Below, one piece after another: positions 41,262 to 50,194 of a DNA stretch of 64,000 nucleotides; the stretch's first letter is position 1, and each line of letters starts with the position of its first letter. The position numbers and the translations under genes are program-made. Source of the DNA: Candidatus Saccharimonadota bacterium (GTDB lineage: Bacteria; Patescibacteriota; Saccharimonadia; Saccharimonadales; Saccharimonadaceae). The notes beneath the pieces are model-generated. The model saw only the letters and a list, made by a program, of their open reading frames with translations. It did not search any database and was not told the origin of the DNA. The stretch lies in assembly GCA_905373835.1 (NCBI GenBank), contig CAJPUN010000005.1, forward strand, positions 1-64,000, written 5' to 3'.

Positions 41262-41999
41262 ATGCCTCATTCAGTCATGCTCACTCAACTCGCCAACAGT
41301 GGCTGGACCCAGTACCCATCAATTGCTTGTGCCTTAGCCGAAGCTGGTATTCCTGTACCAACTGAAGCTTATCTACGGAGCGCCTTTGACACATCGGTCT
41401 GGGATACGGTTGCAACGCTATCTAGCGATCTGTCACGACACTTCCAGAGCCGCCCCTTCGCTGAGGAGGCTATTTATGGCCCACTCCTGGTACCGCACGC
41501 CCGTTTATTTGATGTGCGCCGATCTCAAAGCAGACATGTCCGCAGCAGCCAACCTGAGATAACCAAGCCAGACTTCGTCGACGAGCGTCTTCCTCTTGGC
41601 GCTGACCATACTGACCTTGCAGCTCCTTGGACACTATTTGTCACCATTATCTCTGATGCTGGCCTAGCAATGGGCAGTTACAACGATATCACCGCACAGC
41701 CCAGGAATATATACACCGTCAACGGCTCCGACACGCGCCAACTGATGACCCGGCAACTATGGTGTGCGCTCGTCTTGCAAAATCTCCAAGCACCAGACTG
41801 CGAACAACGCAAGCGCTGGACGAGTACGCTCTTTGCCGGTGAAGCATTGACTGATGGCAGCGCTGTCTCCGGGACAGTCTTGCATGGCCAAGTGCGCCAA
41901 CGTCTCGGCAAAGCCACTCGTGGTAGTTCGCCAATGCGCGTTCGTCCGGCACTGCATGTGGGGAGCGCTGCACCAATGCATAACATGTCATATAGCTAA
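41262..41999 (+). CDS. Hypothetical protein
   Basis: A 245-residue soluble protein that I cannot assign. It contains a central acidic patch (DFVDERLPLGADHTDL), a predicted beta-rich middle (TLFVTIISDAGLAMGS) and a basic Gly/Arg/Ser tail. It has one of the strongest ribosome binding sites here (AAAGGAGG, 5 nt before the ATG) and lies 23 nt after the VOC gene, so it is probably the last gene of that operon. Confidence 0.65.
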   Translation: MPHSVMLTQLANSGWTQYPSIACALAEAGIPVPTEAYLRSAFDTSVWDTVATLSSDLSRHFQSRPFAEEAIYGPLLVPHARLFDVRRSQSRHVRSSQPEITKPDFVDERLPLGADHTDLAAPWTLFVTIISDAGLAMGSYNDITAQPRNIYTVNGSDTRQLMTRQLWCALVLQNLQAPDCEQRKRWTSTLFAGEALTDGSAVSGTVLHGQVRQRLGKATRGSSPMRVRPALHVGSAAPMHNMSYS

Positions 42000-42231
42000 T
42001 TGCTAATACGCAGCTTATGCGCTCACACCTCCTCTCATACTCCTATCGCTGCGAACGGCGCAAAACGAGAGAAAACCGCAGCTCACACTGAGCACCGCTC
42101 TCTGGTGCTCTGAGTGGTGCGAGAGCGTACTTCTCTATACAAACTTAGTTATCGTCACGCGGTATAGGCTCGCGGCTTACTTCATCTCATACTCTACTTG
42201 CTGTGTAGCCCTCTCTTGCACTAAGTTCAAC

Positions 42232-42268
42232 AAAAAAAGACCCTTCTGTTACAGAAAGGTCTTTTTTT
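42232..42268 (+). terminator. Bidirectional intrinsic terminator
   Basis: AAAAAAAGACC pairs with GGTCTTTTTTT around an inner TCTG/CAGA stem. It serves both the operon ending at 41999 and the minus-strand gene ending at 42288. Confidence 0.85.
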
Positions 42269-42287
42269 CTATATACAAGTGTCCGGG

Positions 42288-42536
42288 TTATTTGGTTGCT
42301 TTAGCAGCCTTCTTGGCGGGCTTTGCTGCGTCTTTCTTGGCAGCAAAGGGGAATTTGTTGCGTGAGTGTTCCTTCACATAGTAGCCCTCAGGCATGTCAC
42401 ACGGCTCACCCTTGCCGTTGTTTGGTGATTTGCAAAAATAGTAAATCGTCCGCTTTACGCCACCGCGCAATACCGCATCTTTTTGCGTGTGCAAGTAGTA
42501 TGTAGTACCATTCGAACTAGTATATTCGTAAGCCAT
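42288..42536 (-). CDS. Small protein with Lys/Ala-rich histone-like tail
   Basis: An 82-residue protein. The N-terminal 60 residues are compact, with two Cys and many aromatic residues (TYYLHTQKDAVLRGG, RTIYYFCKSP). The end is an alternating Ala/Lys tail (KPAKKAAKATK), as in bacterial histone H1-like proteins. It may bind nucleic acid (inference). AGGAGG lies 6 nt before the ATG, and a strong terminator follows, suggesting high expression. Confidence 0.7.
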   Translation of the reverse strand: MAYEYTSSNGTTYYLHTQKDAVLRGGVKRTIYYFCKSPNNGKGEPCDMPEGYYVKEHSRNKFPFAAKKDAAKPAKKAAKATK

Positions 42537-42814
42537 AGTGCTCCTCCTATTTGATCTTACAAAACCTAGCCTACATGCTCATAAAATGGATGTCAACACT
42601 TTGGTAACGATTTTTTACAGAGATAACGGCCAAGGGTAAGCAATTTTGTTTTTTGCTTATGGTTATTGTGTATGATAGATGTTGGTACGATTTTTGTACG
42701 ATAAACAGGGGTCAAGCATAAATTTTATGGAGCACCCAGCGAACGCTTACTCAAGACCATTATGCGTGTTGTACGTGTTGTAAATTATGTTGTAGTTTTT
42801 TATTTTTTAGCTAT

Positions 42815-43450
42815 TTATTTCGCCGCTCGATACTGAACGCGCAGCATAATCCGCAAAATAATCATCCCCACAATACGCCCAAGAATGGCCGAGATAACTA
42901 CGCCAGTGAGGAGAATCGTCCAGCCAGCGAAATCGGGCGACCATAGTGGTGCACTAAAGTTGTAGTGGTAGAGGCTGGTGTCGGGCATTTTGGCAGTCTG
43001 AAGGCCAGCATTGGTGCTACTGAGCTTGCCGAGCTCCTCGTAGACACAGCGCACATAGTCAATCGACCAGCTATGGAACCGTGGCTTACACACTGCATCG
43101 GCTTTAGCATTGGCGGTTTGGCCAGCACGATTAGTGGTACTCATTGAGGCGTTAAGCGCAGCCTTGACGTCGCGATTGTACTGCTCTTGCAGGTAAATTG
43201 GGCCAGTATCTGTATTCATATGGGCAGAGGAATACTGCTGAAGGTCGGCGATGCGCTGGCGAATCTGCTCCATATTACCTGCCTTGTCAGCCGAGAGAAC
43301 TGCTCGTCTCCGCTCAGTCATTCCCACATTATTGAGCCGCAAAAAGGTGGCAGACAGCACGAGCAGCACCATAAGCAGTAGCACCAGGTGCCACATCTTA
43401 ATGCGCCGGAGTCGCTTCATCGACCGCTTGACTTGCTGTTTGTTTGCCAT
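42815..43450 (-). CDS. Two-TM membrane protein with coiled extracytoplasmic domain
   Basis: A 211-residue protein. A basic N-terminus (KQQVKRSMKRLRR) precedes a transmembrane helix at about 19-39. An external domain of about 130 residues contains a coiled region and two Cys, and a second transmembrane helix lies at about 175-200. The family is unknown. Start 43450: a TATACT box at 43490-43495 (minus strand) gives a leader of about 33 nt with GTAGGG before the ATG. It is divergent from murC. Confidence 0.65.
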   Translation of the reverse strand: MANKQQVKRSMKRLRRIKMWHLVLLLMVLLVLSATFLRLNNVGMTERRRAVLSADKAGNMEQIRQRIADLQQYSSAHMNTDTGPIYLQEQYNRDVKAALNASMSTTNRAGQTANAKADAVCKPRFHSWSIDYVRCVYEELGKLSSTNAGLQTAKMPDTSLYHYNFSAPLWSPDFAGWTILLTGVVISAILGRIVGMIILRIMLRVQYRAAK

Positions 43451-43593
43451 GCTATGTACCCTACGTATGCCCACTTATGCTTTGGCTCTAGTATAGCATA
43501 ACCTCAATATTGAACCCAGTAGCGCGAGGTGGAGCGATCACGCTCTTTAGCTACCTCTGGTGGTTTTGTGCCAGAGGCGGTACAATGGAAGGT

Positions 43594-44856
43594 ATGAATA
43601 TCTACTTCTCTGGAATCGGCGGCGTGGGCCTGGGGCCATTGGCTGAGTTGGCGCACGATGCAGGGCACCATGTGCTTGGCTCGGATAGTCACATTGGACT
43701 CGAGACACAAGAACTCGAGCGGCGTGGCATCTCCGTCTCACAAGACCAAACAGGCGAATACCTGGCCTATCGCCACAAGCAAACCCCCATCGATTGGTTT
43801 ATCTATACTGCAGCTTTGCCGCCCGATCACCCCGAGCTCGTCTTAGCACACCGACTTGGCATCTATACCGCTAAGCGTGACGAGCTCCTCACCTATCTCA
43901 TCAACGAAAAAGACCTCCAGCTCATCGCCATCGCGGGTACCCACGGCAAGACAACAACAACTGGCCTAATGGTGTGGGCGCTGCGTCAGCTGGGTGAGCC
44001 AGTAAGTTACTCGGTGGGTACCACGCTAAGCTTTGGTCCCAGCGGCCACTATGTGCCAGGCAGCCGCTACTTTGTGTATGAGTGTGATGAGTTTGACCGC
44101 AACTTTTTGCAATTCCACCCTCATCTCACGCTGCTGACCTCTGTTGACTACGACCACCCAGACACCTATCCTACCAAGCAGGATTACACCGATGCCTTTA
44201 GCCGCTTCCTTGAGCAGAGCGAATATACTATCATGTGGCAGCGCGATGCCGATGTGGGCGTTGTGCCACCACGGCGGCGGGCGCGTGTCTTGGAAGATGA
44301 GGATGTGCAGCAATTTGCACTCGCAGGGGCCCACAACCGAGCAAACGCAACACTGGTGGCAACGGCATGTAAACAGCTCAGGCTTGGCTCACCCGAGCAC
44401 ATTCGAGCAGCTATCAATACCTTCCCGGGAGTGCAGCGACGCTTTGAGCGGCTTGGGACTGGGCTGTATAGCGATTATGGCCACCACCCGGTAGAAATCG
44501 CCGCGACATTGCAAATGGCACGAGAATTGTCCGACCACGTTGTGCTGGTATATCAGCCACATCAAAACGTCCGTCAGCATGAGATCCGTCAGCAATACAC
44601 TGACTGTATGGAGCGCGCCGAGCAAATTTATTGGCTACCAACCTACCTTAGCCGCGAAGACCCAGCTCTATCCATCCTCACCCCGCAGCAACTTACTGAG
44701 CAACTAACAAACCGTAGCAGCGTTCACTATGCCGAGCTCGATGATACCTTGTGGCACGCCATCCAAACTGCCCGCGCTGAGGGCAGGCTTGTGCTCTGCA
44801 TGGGCGCAGGCACGATTGATGGCTGGGTGCGGCAGCGGCTTGCGCAAGAGGGGTAA
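43594..44856 (+). CDS. murC: UDP-N-acetylmuramate--L-alanine ligase
   Basis: A 420-residue Mur ligase. The N-terminal Rossmann domain is IYFSGIGGVGLGPLAELA, the P-loop IAGTHGKTTTTGL near residue 110, followed by ECDEFDRNFLQFHPHL, the Lys-type region GAHNRANATLVATA and the C-terminal YSDYGHHPVEIAATL. It adds L-Ala to UDP-MurNAc. The start at 43594 follows TACAAT (43581-43586) by 7 nt, and the 28-codon longer frame is rejected. Confidence 0.93.
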   Translation: MNIYFSGIGGVGLGPLAELAHDAGHHVLGSDSHIGLETQELERRGISVSQDQTGEYLAYRHKQTPIDWFIYTAALPPDHPELVLAHRLGIYTAKRDELLTYLINEKDLQLIAIAGTHGKTTTTGLMVWALRQLGEPVSYSVGTTLSFGPSGHYVPGSRYFVYECDEFDRNFLQFHPHLTLLTSVDYDHPDTYPTKQDYTDAFSRFLEQSEYTIMWQRDADVGVVPPRRRARVLEDEDVQQFALAGAHNRANATLVATACKQLRLGSPEHIRAAINTFPGVQRRFERLGTGLYSDYGHHPVEIAATLQMARELSDHVVLVYQPHQNVRQHEIRQQYTDCMERAEQIYWLPTYLSREDPALSILTPQQLTEQLTNRSSVHYAELDDTLWHAIQTARAEGRLVLCMGAGTIDGWVRQRLAQEG

Positions 44857-44971
44857 GTGCCTACCCCAAGCTATCTACACCCGTCGCAGCTGAATCATTG
44901 ACAAGTATTCGCCTACTGTTAGTGCCTGTGTGGTAACTGTGATGGATTATAGCATTCTCAAACCACACAAC

Positions 44972-45313
44972 TTACCGGTCATCCCCACTACCCCGCAGCT
45001 GACCACGCTGCTGGCGGCTGGCGAGCTTGGCGTTGTTGCGCTGAGCGACCTCCTCGAGACTCGAACCAAGCAGATGTGCCACTGCCGTTACATACCACAA
45101 AATATCGCCCAGCTCCTTAATGATTGCCTGCTTATCTGTCTCGGCTATTGCGCCCTGTTGGTCACGCAGTAACTTTTTAAACTTCTCAAGCACCTCGCCC
45201 GATTCGCCGCCCAGACCCAGTACCATACCCATTAGTTGGGCATTGGCATCACCATAGGCATAGTCACTGCTCAGGGTAGTGATTGCTTGCTGTGCGTAGT
45301 CGTCGATCTTCAT
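44972..45313 (-). CDS. MazG-like nucleotide pyrophosphohydrolase
   Basis: A 113-residue all-alpha NTP-PPase. The metal-binding pattern is GGESGEVLEKFKK followed by ELGDILWYVTAVA. It hydrolyses NTPs or dNTPs to NMP and PPi, probably as house-cleaning. AAGGAGG lies 4 nt before the ATG. It is 12 nt after the wHTH-NUDIX gene, and the two form an operon of nucleotide-cleaning enzymes. Confidence 0.87.
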   Translation of the reverse strand: MKIDDYAQQAITTLSSDYAYGDANAQLMGMVLGLGGESGEVLEKFKKLLRDQQGAIAETDKQAIIKELGDILWYVTAVAHLLGSSLEEVAQRNNAKLASRQQRGQLRGSGDDR

Positions 45314-45325
45314 ATATCCTCCTTG

Positions 45326-46003
45326 TTATTGATCTAAAACGTCATCAAACTCCTCAAAAAAATACGGATCGCGAAAGAATGCCCGCGCGACAATCTGCTC
45401 CACTGCTGGTGCAAGCGTGTACTGCGTCAGTTTGTGTGGGCGCGCCCAAATGAGCCGTTCGTGCGGAGTGATATCATCAGTCGTCCCATAAAACACATGA
45501 GCAAGCGTGGTTGAGAGAATTGCCTTGTCTGCCCAAACACGAATATAGCACTCACCCGCATGCTGCAGCGCGAGATCCATAGTGCCAAGCTTCTCCGCCG
45601 CTTCGCGCTGAGCTGCCGCTTGGATAGATCTGTCATCGATGTGGAGTTTGCCGTAAGGGAGCGTCCAGGTGTCGATGTAGGGCTGCTTGGTGCGCTGTTG
45701 GAGTAAGACATCACCATTACTATTTTGCACCACTAGCATGGTTACGATTTTAGGTTGGGTCCGAACCAGCATATTGTCTGTACTAACTCGATCGACATAC
45801 GCCAAACCATGTGGTGCCAGGCTATAGCCACCTGGCACTTTTTGGACAAGCTGATGACGAATCAGCACCTTGAGATGATAGCTAAAGAGATTGGTATCCA
45901 CCCGTGGCGGGCGCAGATCACGAAAGCGAGCCATCTTGCGGTAGCATAGCACACTGAGAATACGCCTTTGGATGTGGTGATTAATTATATTTTGCTCAAA
46001 CAT
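45326..46003 (-). CDS. Winged-helix plus NUDIX domain protein
   Basis: A 225-residue two-domain protein. Residues 1-80 form a winged helix-turn-helix (RRILSVLCYRKMARFRDL, FSYHLKVLIRHQLVQKV). Residues 85-210 are a NUDIX fold with a weakened box (GKLHIDDRSIQAAAQREAAE then KLG: Asp for the first Glu, Lys for one of the EE pair). It may be a NUDIX-type regulator that senses a nucleotide sugar, as in the NrtR family (which has the opposite domain order). It is upstream of mazG. Confidence 0.75.
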   Translation of the reverse strand: MFEQNIINHHIQRRILSVLCYRKMARFRDLRPPRVDTNLFSYHLKVLIRHQLVQKVPGGYSLAPHGLAYVDRVSTDNMLVRTQPKIVTMLVVQNSNGDVLLQQRTKQPYIDTWTLPYGKLHIDDRSIQAAAQREAAEKLGTMDLALQHAGECYIRVWADKAILSTTLAHVFYGTTDDITPHERLIWARPHKLTQYTLAPAVEQIVARAFFRDPYFFEEFDDVLDQ

Positions 46004-46086
46004 ATTTGACTCAAATCCTCATGACTGACATATATATGTTAGCACGCTATACTGGAGCTGAGTCAACCTTTAGCCGGGAGAGAAAT

Positions 46087-46773
46087 ATGCCACAATGTCA
46101 ACGAAATAGCGAGCATAGAGGATATAACAACGCAGCAGAAACCAGCAGCTCACCTCATCCTAGCACTGTAAAATCTATCGGATACGCCGCACGAGTGCAA
46201 AGTGAAGACACCCCATCGCAGCAGCAAGAGTACGCAAAGCCTCCAAAAGAGATCGAACGCAAGTTCATTATTGACCCAACATCAGACACCTTTGTGAGAG
46301 AAGTCTTGGCCGGAAAGAGTCTTGATGATTTTGACCATACTACTCTCCGTCAAGGTTATCTGGCAATTCGCGATGATGGGAGCGAAGAACGCATCCGAAG
46401 CTTTGGTGATATGTATTTTGAGCACACAATGAAATCTGGTGGTGATCTCGTCCGCGATGAGGAAAACACTCCTCTCAGCCGCGAGAATTTCGCAGCACTG
46501 TGGCCTCGCACCGTAGGAGCACGAGTCGAAAAAACACGCTATCAAATTCCTTATCAAGGAGTTGTACTTGAGCTTGATATCTACCATGGCCAACTTGCTG
46601 GTTTGTGTGTCGGCGAGGTTGAGTTTTCTGGCGAAGATGAAACAGCAGCACGAGCTGCAGCAAACGCATTTGGTACTCCTGCCTGGGTTCAGCACGATGT
46701 CACCACAGATGGGCGCTTCAAGAACAAGCGACTTGCCACTAACAGTACAATACCGGTTTTTTACGAGCAGTGA
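46087..46773 (+). CDS. CYTH-domain protein
   Basis: A 228-residue protein. A disordered N-terminus of about 50 residues precedes a CYTH domain that begins EIERKFII, the signature ExExK. Further acidic and basic strands follow (RQGYLAI, EERIRSF, VEKTRYQIPYQG, ELDIYHG, GEVEFSGEDE). CYTH enzymes cleave triphosphates or cyclise ATP; the substrate is unknown. The start at 46087 has GGGAG 6 nt upstream. The longer frame from 46006 is rejected because its TATACT promoter lies inside it. It overlaps trmB tail-to-tail by 13 bp. Confidence 0.8.
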   Translation: MPQCQRNSEHRGYNNAAETSSSPHPSTVKSIGYAARVQSEDTPSQQQEYAKPPKEIERKFIIDPTSDTFVREVLAGKSLDDFDHTTLRQGYLAIRDDGSEERIRSFGDMYFEHTMKSGGDLVRDEENTPLSRENFAALWPRTVGARVEKTRYQIPYQGVVLELDIYHGQLAGLCVGEVEFSGEDETAARAAANAFGTPAWVQHDVTTDGRFKNKRLATNSTIPVFYEQ

Positions 46774-47429
46774 GGTGTCGCTCGCACGCAGCCAATTGCT
46801 TTCCCCTCACTCATCCAGCGCTGTTCGTAGGCGGTGAGCGTCTTGTATTCATCAGGTAGTGACGACTCGTGGAGATCGAAGGATAATTCGCGAATCGACC
46901 ACTCTTGAGTAACGAGCTGCTCCAGGCTCCAGCAAAAGAAATCACGGTCGTCGTGCTTGAGCAAGAGCGAGCCACTCGGCCGTAGCAGCTGCTCGTACTG
47001 GCGCAAGAATGTTGGGTGAGTAAGACGCCGGCCAGCGCTGCGTCGCTTGGGGAATGGATCAGGAAAAGTCACCCACAACTGCTTGAGCGAGTGGGCGGCA
47101 AAGAGCTCGCCAATCTGATCGGCCCGAGCCCGCACAAACAGCACATTGGTGATGCCACGCTCGAGCGCCGCGTACGCCCCTTTTTGCAAGCGATCGCCCT
47201 TAACATCCAGTGCCACAAACACCTCATCTGGGTGCTGCGCCGCTAGCTCCACACTAAACATCCCGGTACCAGCGCCAACCTCAAGCACCGTCGCACTCTG
47301 CCGCACCTCTGGTGTTGCCTGGCACCATTCGTCGTACTCGTAGCAGTTGGTGGCGTTATGGAACTTAGCAAAGCGATATTTCTTGCGTTTGCGAGTGATG
47401 ATAAATTGCTGAGGGTCAAGATACGTCAT
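46761..47429 (-). CDS. trmB: tRNA (guanine-N7-)-methyltransferase
   Basis: A 222-residue class I methyltransferase. AdoMet binding is LEVGAGTGMFSVELA, followed by ALDVKGDRL, the TrmB signature WVTFPDPFPKRRSAGRRLT, and the C-terminal T.YE.R region. It makes m7G46 in tRNAs. The start is 6 nt after TATAAT (minus strand, 47436-47441). Confidence 0.93.
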   Translation of the reverse strand: MTYLDPQQFIITRKRKKYRFAKFHNATNCYEYDEWCQATPEVRQSATVLEVGAGTGMFSVELAAQHPDEVFVALDVKGDRLQKGAYAALERGITNVLFVRARADQIGELFAAHSLKQLWVTFPDPFPKRRSAGRRLTHPTFLRQYEQLLRPSGSLLLKHDDRDFFCWSLEQLVTQEWSIRELSFDLHESSLPDEYKTLTAYEQRWMSEGKAIGCVRATPHCS

Positions 47430-47619
47430 GAGTCTATTATACCTGAATCACATGGCCTCTTTCGCGGGTGACCCTACGCTCCACGTTATCTGGGTGAGGT
47501 GTGAGAACTCACTATCTGTCTAGCATGTTTTTCACTCGAGCAGTGAGAACCGCTCTAAAAAATGTTGTAATACTTGCATCACTGAGTAAGATTCTAACTT
47601 ATTCTCAGGTTATTATGCC

Positions 47620-48153
47620 CTACCTGAGTCGTTCCACCACCCCATCAGATAGCACTCGTACTAAGCGTGATGGTGGCGTATTAGTCGGCACAGTGCCACC
47701 ATCATAATAGTAATCGACACCATTACCAAAGTACACACGAGCTTCGTTAATAGTGCGAGCGGGCAGCTGCCCCTCGAGGTTGGCGCTGGGGGCGATCAAC
47801 GGACCAGTCTGGCGCAAGACTGCTTGGAGCCACGGCAGCTGCGGCTGGCGATAGGCCAGCATATCATTAGCGCGGCGTAACCACTGCGGAGCATGGGGCG
47901 AATCGAGCAAGATACTTGTTGGCTGGGAGGTGTTAAGCGACGGTAAGGTGGGCACATCGGCATAAGTTTGGCTGGCATCGGCCACGAGGATGATGGATGA
48001 TTTATTACTATCACGCCGCTTAAGACGATACACCTGCGCTACTGCCGCTTCGTCATCTGCCCGGGCAACAATGCCATACAACGTATCAGTCCGGAGTACT
48101 GCCACGCCACCACGCTGCAAAGTAAGCACAAGCTGGTTTAATTCATCATTCAC
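47620..48153 (-). CDS. tsaC: Threonylcarbamoyl-AMP synthase (TsaC/YrdC type)
   Basis: A 177-residue YrdC-fold protein: LRTDTLYGIVARADD, LKRRDSNKSS and APSANLEGQ. It makes threonylcarbamoyl-AMP for t6A37 in tRNAs reading ANN codons. The GTG start is 4 nt after TATAAC, so it is leaderless. It is divergent from mscS with overlapping promoters. Confidence 0.88.
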   Translation of the reverse strand: MNDELNQLVLTLQRGGVAVLRTDTLYGIVARADDEAAVAQVYRLKRRDSNKSSIILVADASQTYADVPTLPSLNTSQPTSILLDSPHAPQWLRRANDMLAYRQPQLPWLQAVLRQTGPLIAPSANLEGQLPARTINEARVYFGNGVDYYYDGGTVPTNTPPSRLVRVLSDGVVERLR

Positions 48154-48173
48154 ATCTGTTATACTACCATATT

Positions 48174-49007
48174 ATGAAGCCAATTACCTCACCTGAGATC
48201 ACTGCACTAGAGATTATCATTATTATTATCGTGGCGATTGCACTGTATTGGGTGGGGCCACGTCTGGTGATGTGGCTGACGCGGCATGCCTTCGTTACCA
48301 CATATCAGCGTACGCTGCCTAAGAAGGATCTCGAGAAGCGGCACAAGACGCTGGGCGGGCTCTTTGCTAATGTATGGCGCATTATTGTCGTGGTGATTGC
48401 GGGCTATGCTATCTTTACTCATTTTTTCAATAGTGCAGCTCTTGCGCCGCTGTTTGCGAGCGCAGGGATTATTGGTGTCGCCTTCGGGTTTGGCGCGCAG
48501 TCACTCGTTAAGGATTTTCTCTCAGGAGTATTTATTATTAGCGAAAACCAGTATCGGGTGGGAGACATCATTGAGATCGATGGCTTTGGCGGGACGGTCG
48601 AGCGGATCGGTGTACGCTCCACAGTGATCCGCGACGTCGAGGGCAACGTCCACTTCTTCCCTAACGGTGTGGTGCAGCATGTTATCAATAAGACGATGGG
48701 CTATAGCAAGGTGTACTTCACCATCACCGTTGCGCCCGACACCAACATTAGCACTGCCAGCGATATCATCAATCGGATTGGTGAGGAAATCTCCAGCGAG
48801 GAAAAATGGCAGCGCAAAGTGATCGAGCCGCCACATTTCGACATTCTTGGCGACTTCAATGCGTCGTCGATTAGCCTCGTTGTTTCTGGCAAGACCCAAC
48901 CATCCGACCAGTGGGCCCTCACGGCCGAGATGCGGCGACGGATTCTGCGTGAGTTTGAAAAAGAGCACATCGAGCTCGGTGCAGCCTCGCCAGGCAAGCA
49001 CAAGTAA
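48174..49007 (+). CDS. mscS: Small-conductance mechanosensitive channel (MscS family)
   Basis: A 277-residue MscS. Transmembrane helices are at about 12-34, 62-84 and the pore helix at about 88-112 (ASAGIIGVAFGFGAQSLVKDF). The beta domain includes QYRVGDIIEIDGFGGTVERIG and TTVIR-like segments, followed by the C-terminal alpha/beta domain. It opens under membrane tension to release solutes. TATACT (48160-48165) lies 8 nt before the ATG. Confidence 0.92.
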   Translation: MKPITSPEITALEIIIIIIVAIALYWVGPRLVMWLTRHAFVTTYQRTLPKKDLEKRHKTLGGLFANVWRIIVVVIAGYAIFTHFFNSAALAPLFASAGIIGVAFGFGAQSLVKDFLSGVFIISENQYRVGDIIEIDGFGGTVERIGVRSTVIRDVEGNVHFFPNGVVQHVINKTMGYSKVYFTITVAPDTNISTASDIINRIGEEISSEEKWQRKVIEPPHFDILGDFNASSISLVVSGKTQPSDQWALTAEMRRRILREFEKEHIELGAASPGKHK

Positions 49008-49152
49008 CCTCTATTGCGTATGCATTGCTCCCGCCACAACAAAAATTCATTCTGCGTAACGGATACTCCTGCTGAGCTAGTATGCTTTAATGAAGTCCTG
49101 ATCTCAAGGTATATGACCTCTGTTAAGACACATCACGTATTTACCAGTATAG

Positions 49153-49158
49153 TATAAT
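49153..49158 (+). promoter_or_regulatory. -10 box of tail-anchored paralogue 1
   Basis: TATAAT, 6 nt before ATG 49165. The same AGTATAATAC sequence precedes paralogue 2, and both share a GATCTCAAG element further upstream (about 49101 and 50165). Confidence 0.65.
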
Positions 49159-49164
49159 ACACTC

Positions 49165-50001
49165 ATGAATCAGCAATTTCCCTCTTATCCTTATCAATCA
49201 CAGCCGGCAGCTCCACCTCAGGCTCAGCCTGTGCCGCCAGCTCCGTATTATCCACAGCAGCCGGTGCAAGCACAGCCACAGCAGCCACCGGCATGGCCAG
49301 CCCAACAGCCCGAGCCTGCACCAGCTCAGATACCACAACCGGCAGCTCCAACGCCCCCAAGTAATCCTGCGCAAGCAGCCGAGCAATTACCCGTTCAGCA
49401 ACCCGCACCCCTCGTTGTCCAGCCAGCAGCCCAGCCGGCGCCGGCAGCGATGGATGCCAATTACAGCAGTGTTTTTGACGGCACACCGCTGGTTATGGCA
49501 ACGCCCGTCTCGCACTATCACAACCGCACCGTCTTTAGCCAAGTGCCCTGCATTCTCGAATGGACGACGGCCAATCGTATCCGCGCCATCGACTTCGACT
49601 CCAAAACAAACCAAATGGTCGGCGTGGTACTCGATATCGATCCACAGCAGATCACCAAAGCAGCTGTCGAGGCAAGCTTTATCATCATATGGGTCAATGG
49701 CCAGCGCATCCAGTTCGACTTTGCTGGAGCACATGCCCAGCTGCTGACTGGCCTTGGCGCTGCAGTATCGCCAGGTATTGGTGGTGTTCTCTATGGGCAC
49801 AATGTCGAGCGTGCACTCGACAACGACTACGACTGGTGGTGGGCTGCCATTCAAGCCTACGCACCCTATGCTAAAATTATTGACGGCTTCGAGCGCGATG
49901 CGATGATTATCAACAATGGCGTCAACATTGGCCTCATCATGGCTTTTGTGACACCAATCATAGTAGTACTTATCGCCTTTATTATGGCATTATTATCATA
50001 A
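49165..50001 (+). CDS. Tail-anchored protein with Pro/Gln-rich N-terminus (paralogue 1)
   Basis: A 278-residue protein, family unknown. Residues 1-95 are Pro/Gln/Ala-rich and disordered. Residues 98-235 form a conserved core (YSSVFDGTPL, PCILEWTTANRIRAIDFD, DIDPQQITKA, FIIIWVNGQRIQFDFAGA, YDWWWAAIQAYAP). Residues 250-278 form one C-terminal transmembrane helix, so it is a tail-anchored cytoplasmic protein. The core is beta-rich and might be a PH-like fold (guess). The next gene is its paralogue. Confidence 0.75.
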   Translation: MNQQFPSYPYQSQPAAPPQAQPVPPAPYYPQQPVQAQPQQPPAWPAQQPEPAPAQIPQPAAPTPPSNPAQAAEQLPVQQPAPLVVQPAAQPAPAAMDANYSSVFDGTPLVMATPVSHYHNRTVFSQVPCILEWTTANRIRAIDFDSKTNQMVGVVLDIDPQQITKAAVEASFIIIWVNGQRIQFDFAGAHAQLLTGLGAAVSPGIGGVLYGHNVERALDNDYDWWWAAIQAYAPYAKIIDGFERDAMIINNGVNIGLIMAFVTPIIVVLIAFIMALLS

Positions 50002-50182
50002 AACCAGATGACTCCAGCAAGCTGATTGACGTATTTTTCTAATAAACAACAGCGCCCAAGACACCATATAATAGATACAGCAAATGCAGACATACTCCTG
50101 CATTGTTACTTCTATAGGAAGTCTACAACCAAAAATATATACCGTAAAACATATTCGTACTTGCCGATCTCAAGTTATATAG

Positions 50183-50188
50183 TATAAT
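50183..50188 (+). promoter_or_regulatory. -10 box of tail-anchored paralogue 2
   Basis: TATAAT, 6 nt before ATG 50195. The spacing is identical to paralogue 1. Confidence 0.65.
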
Positions 50189-50194
50189 ACTTCC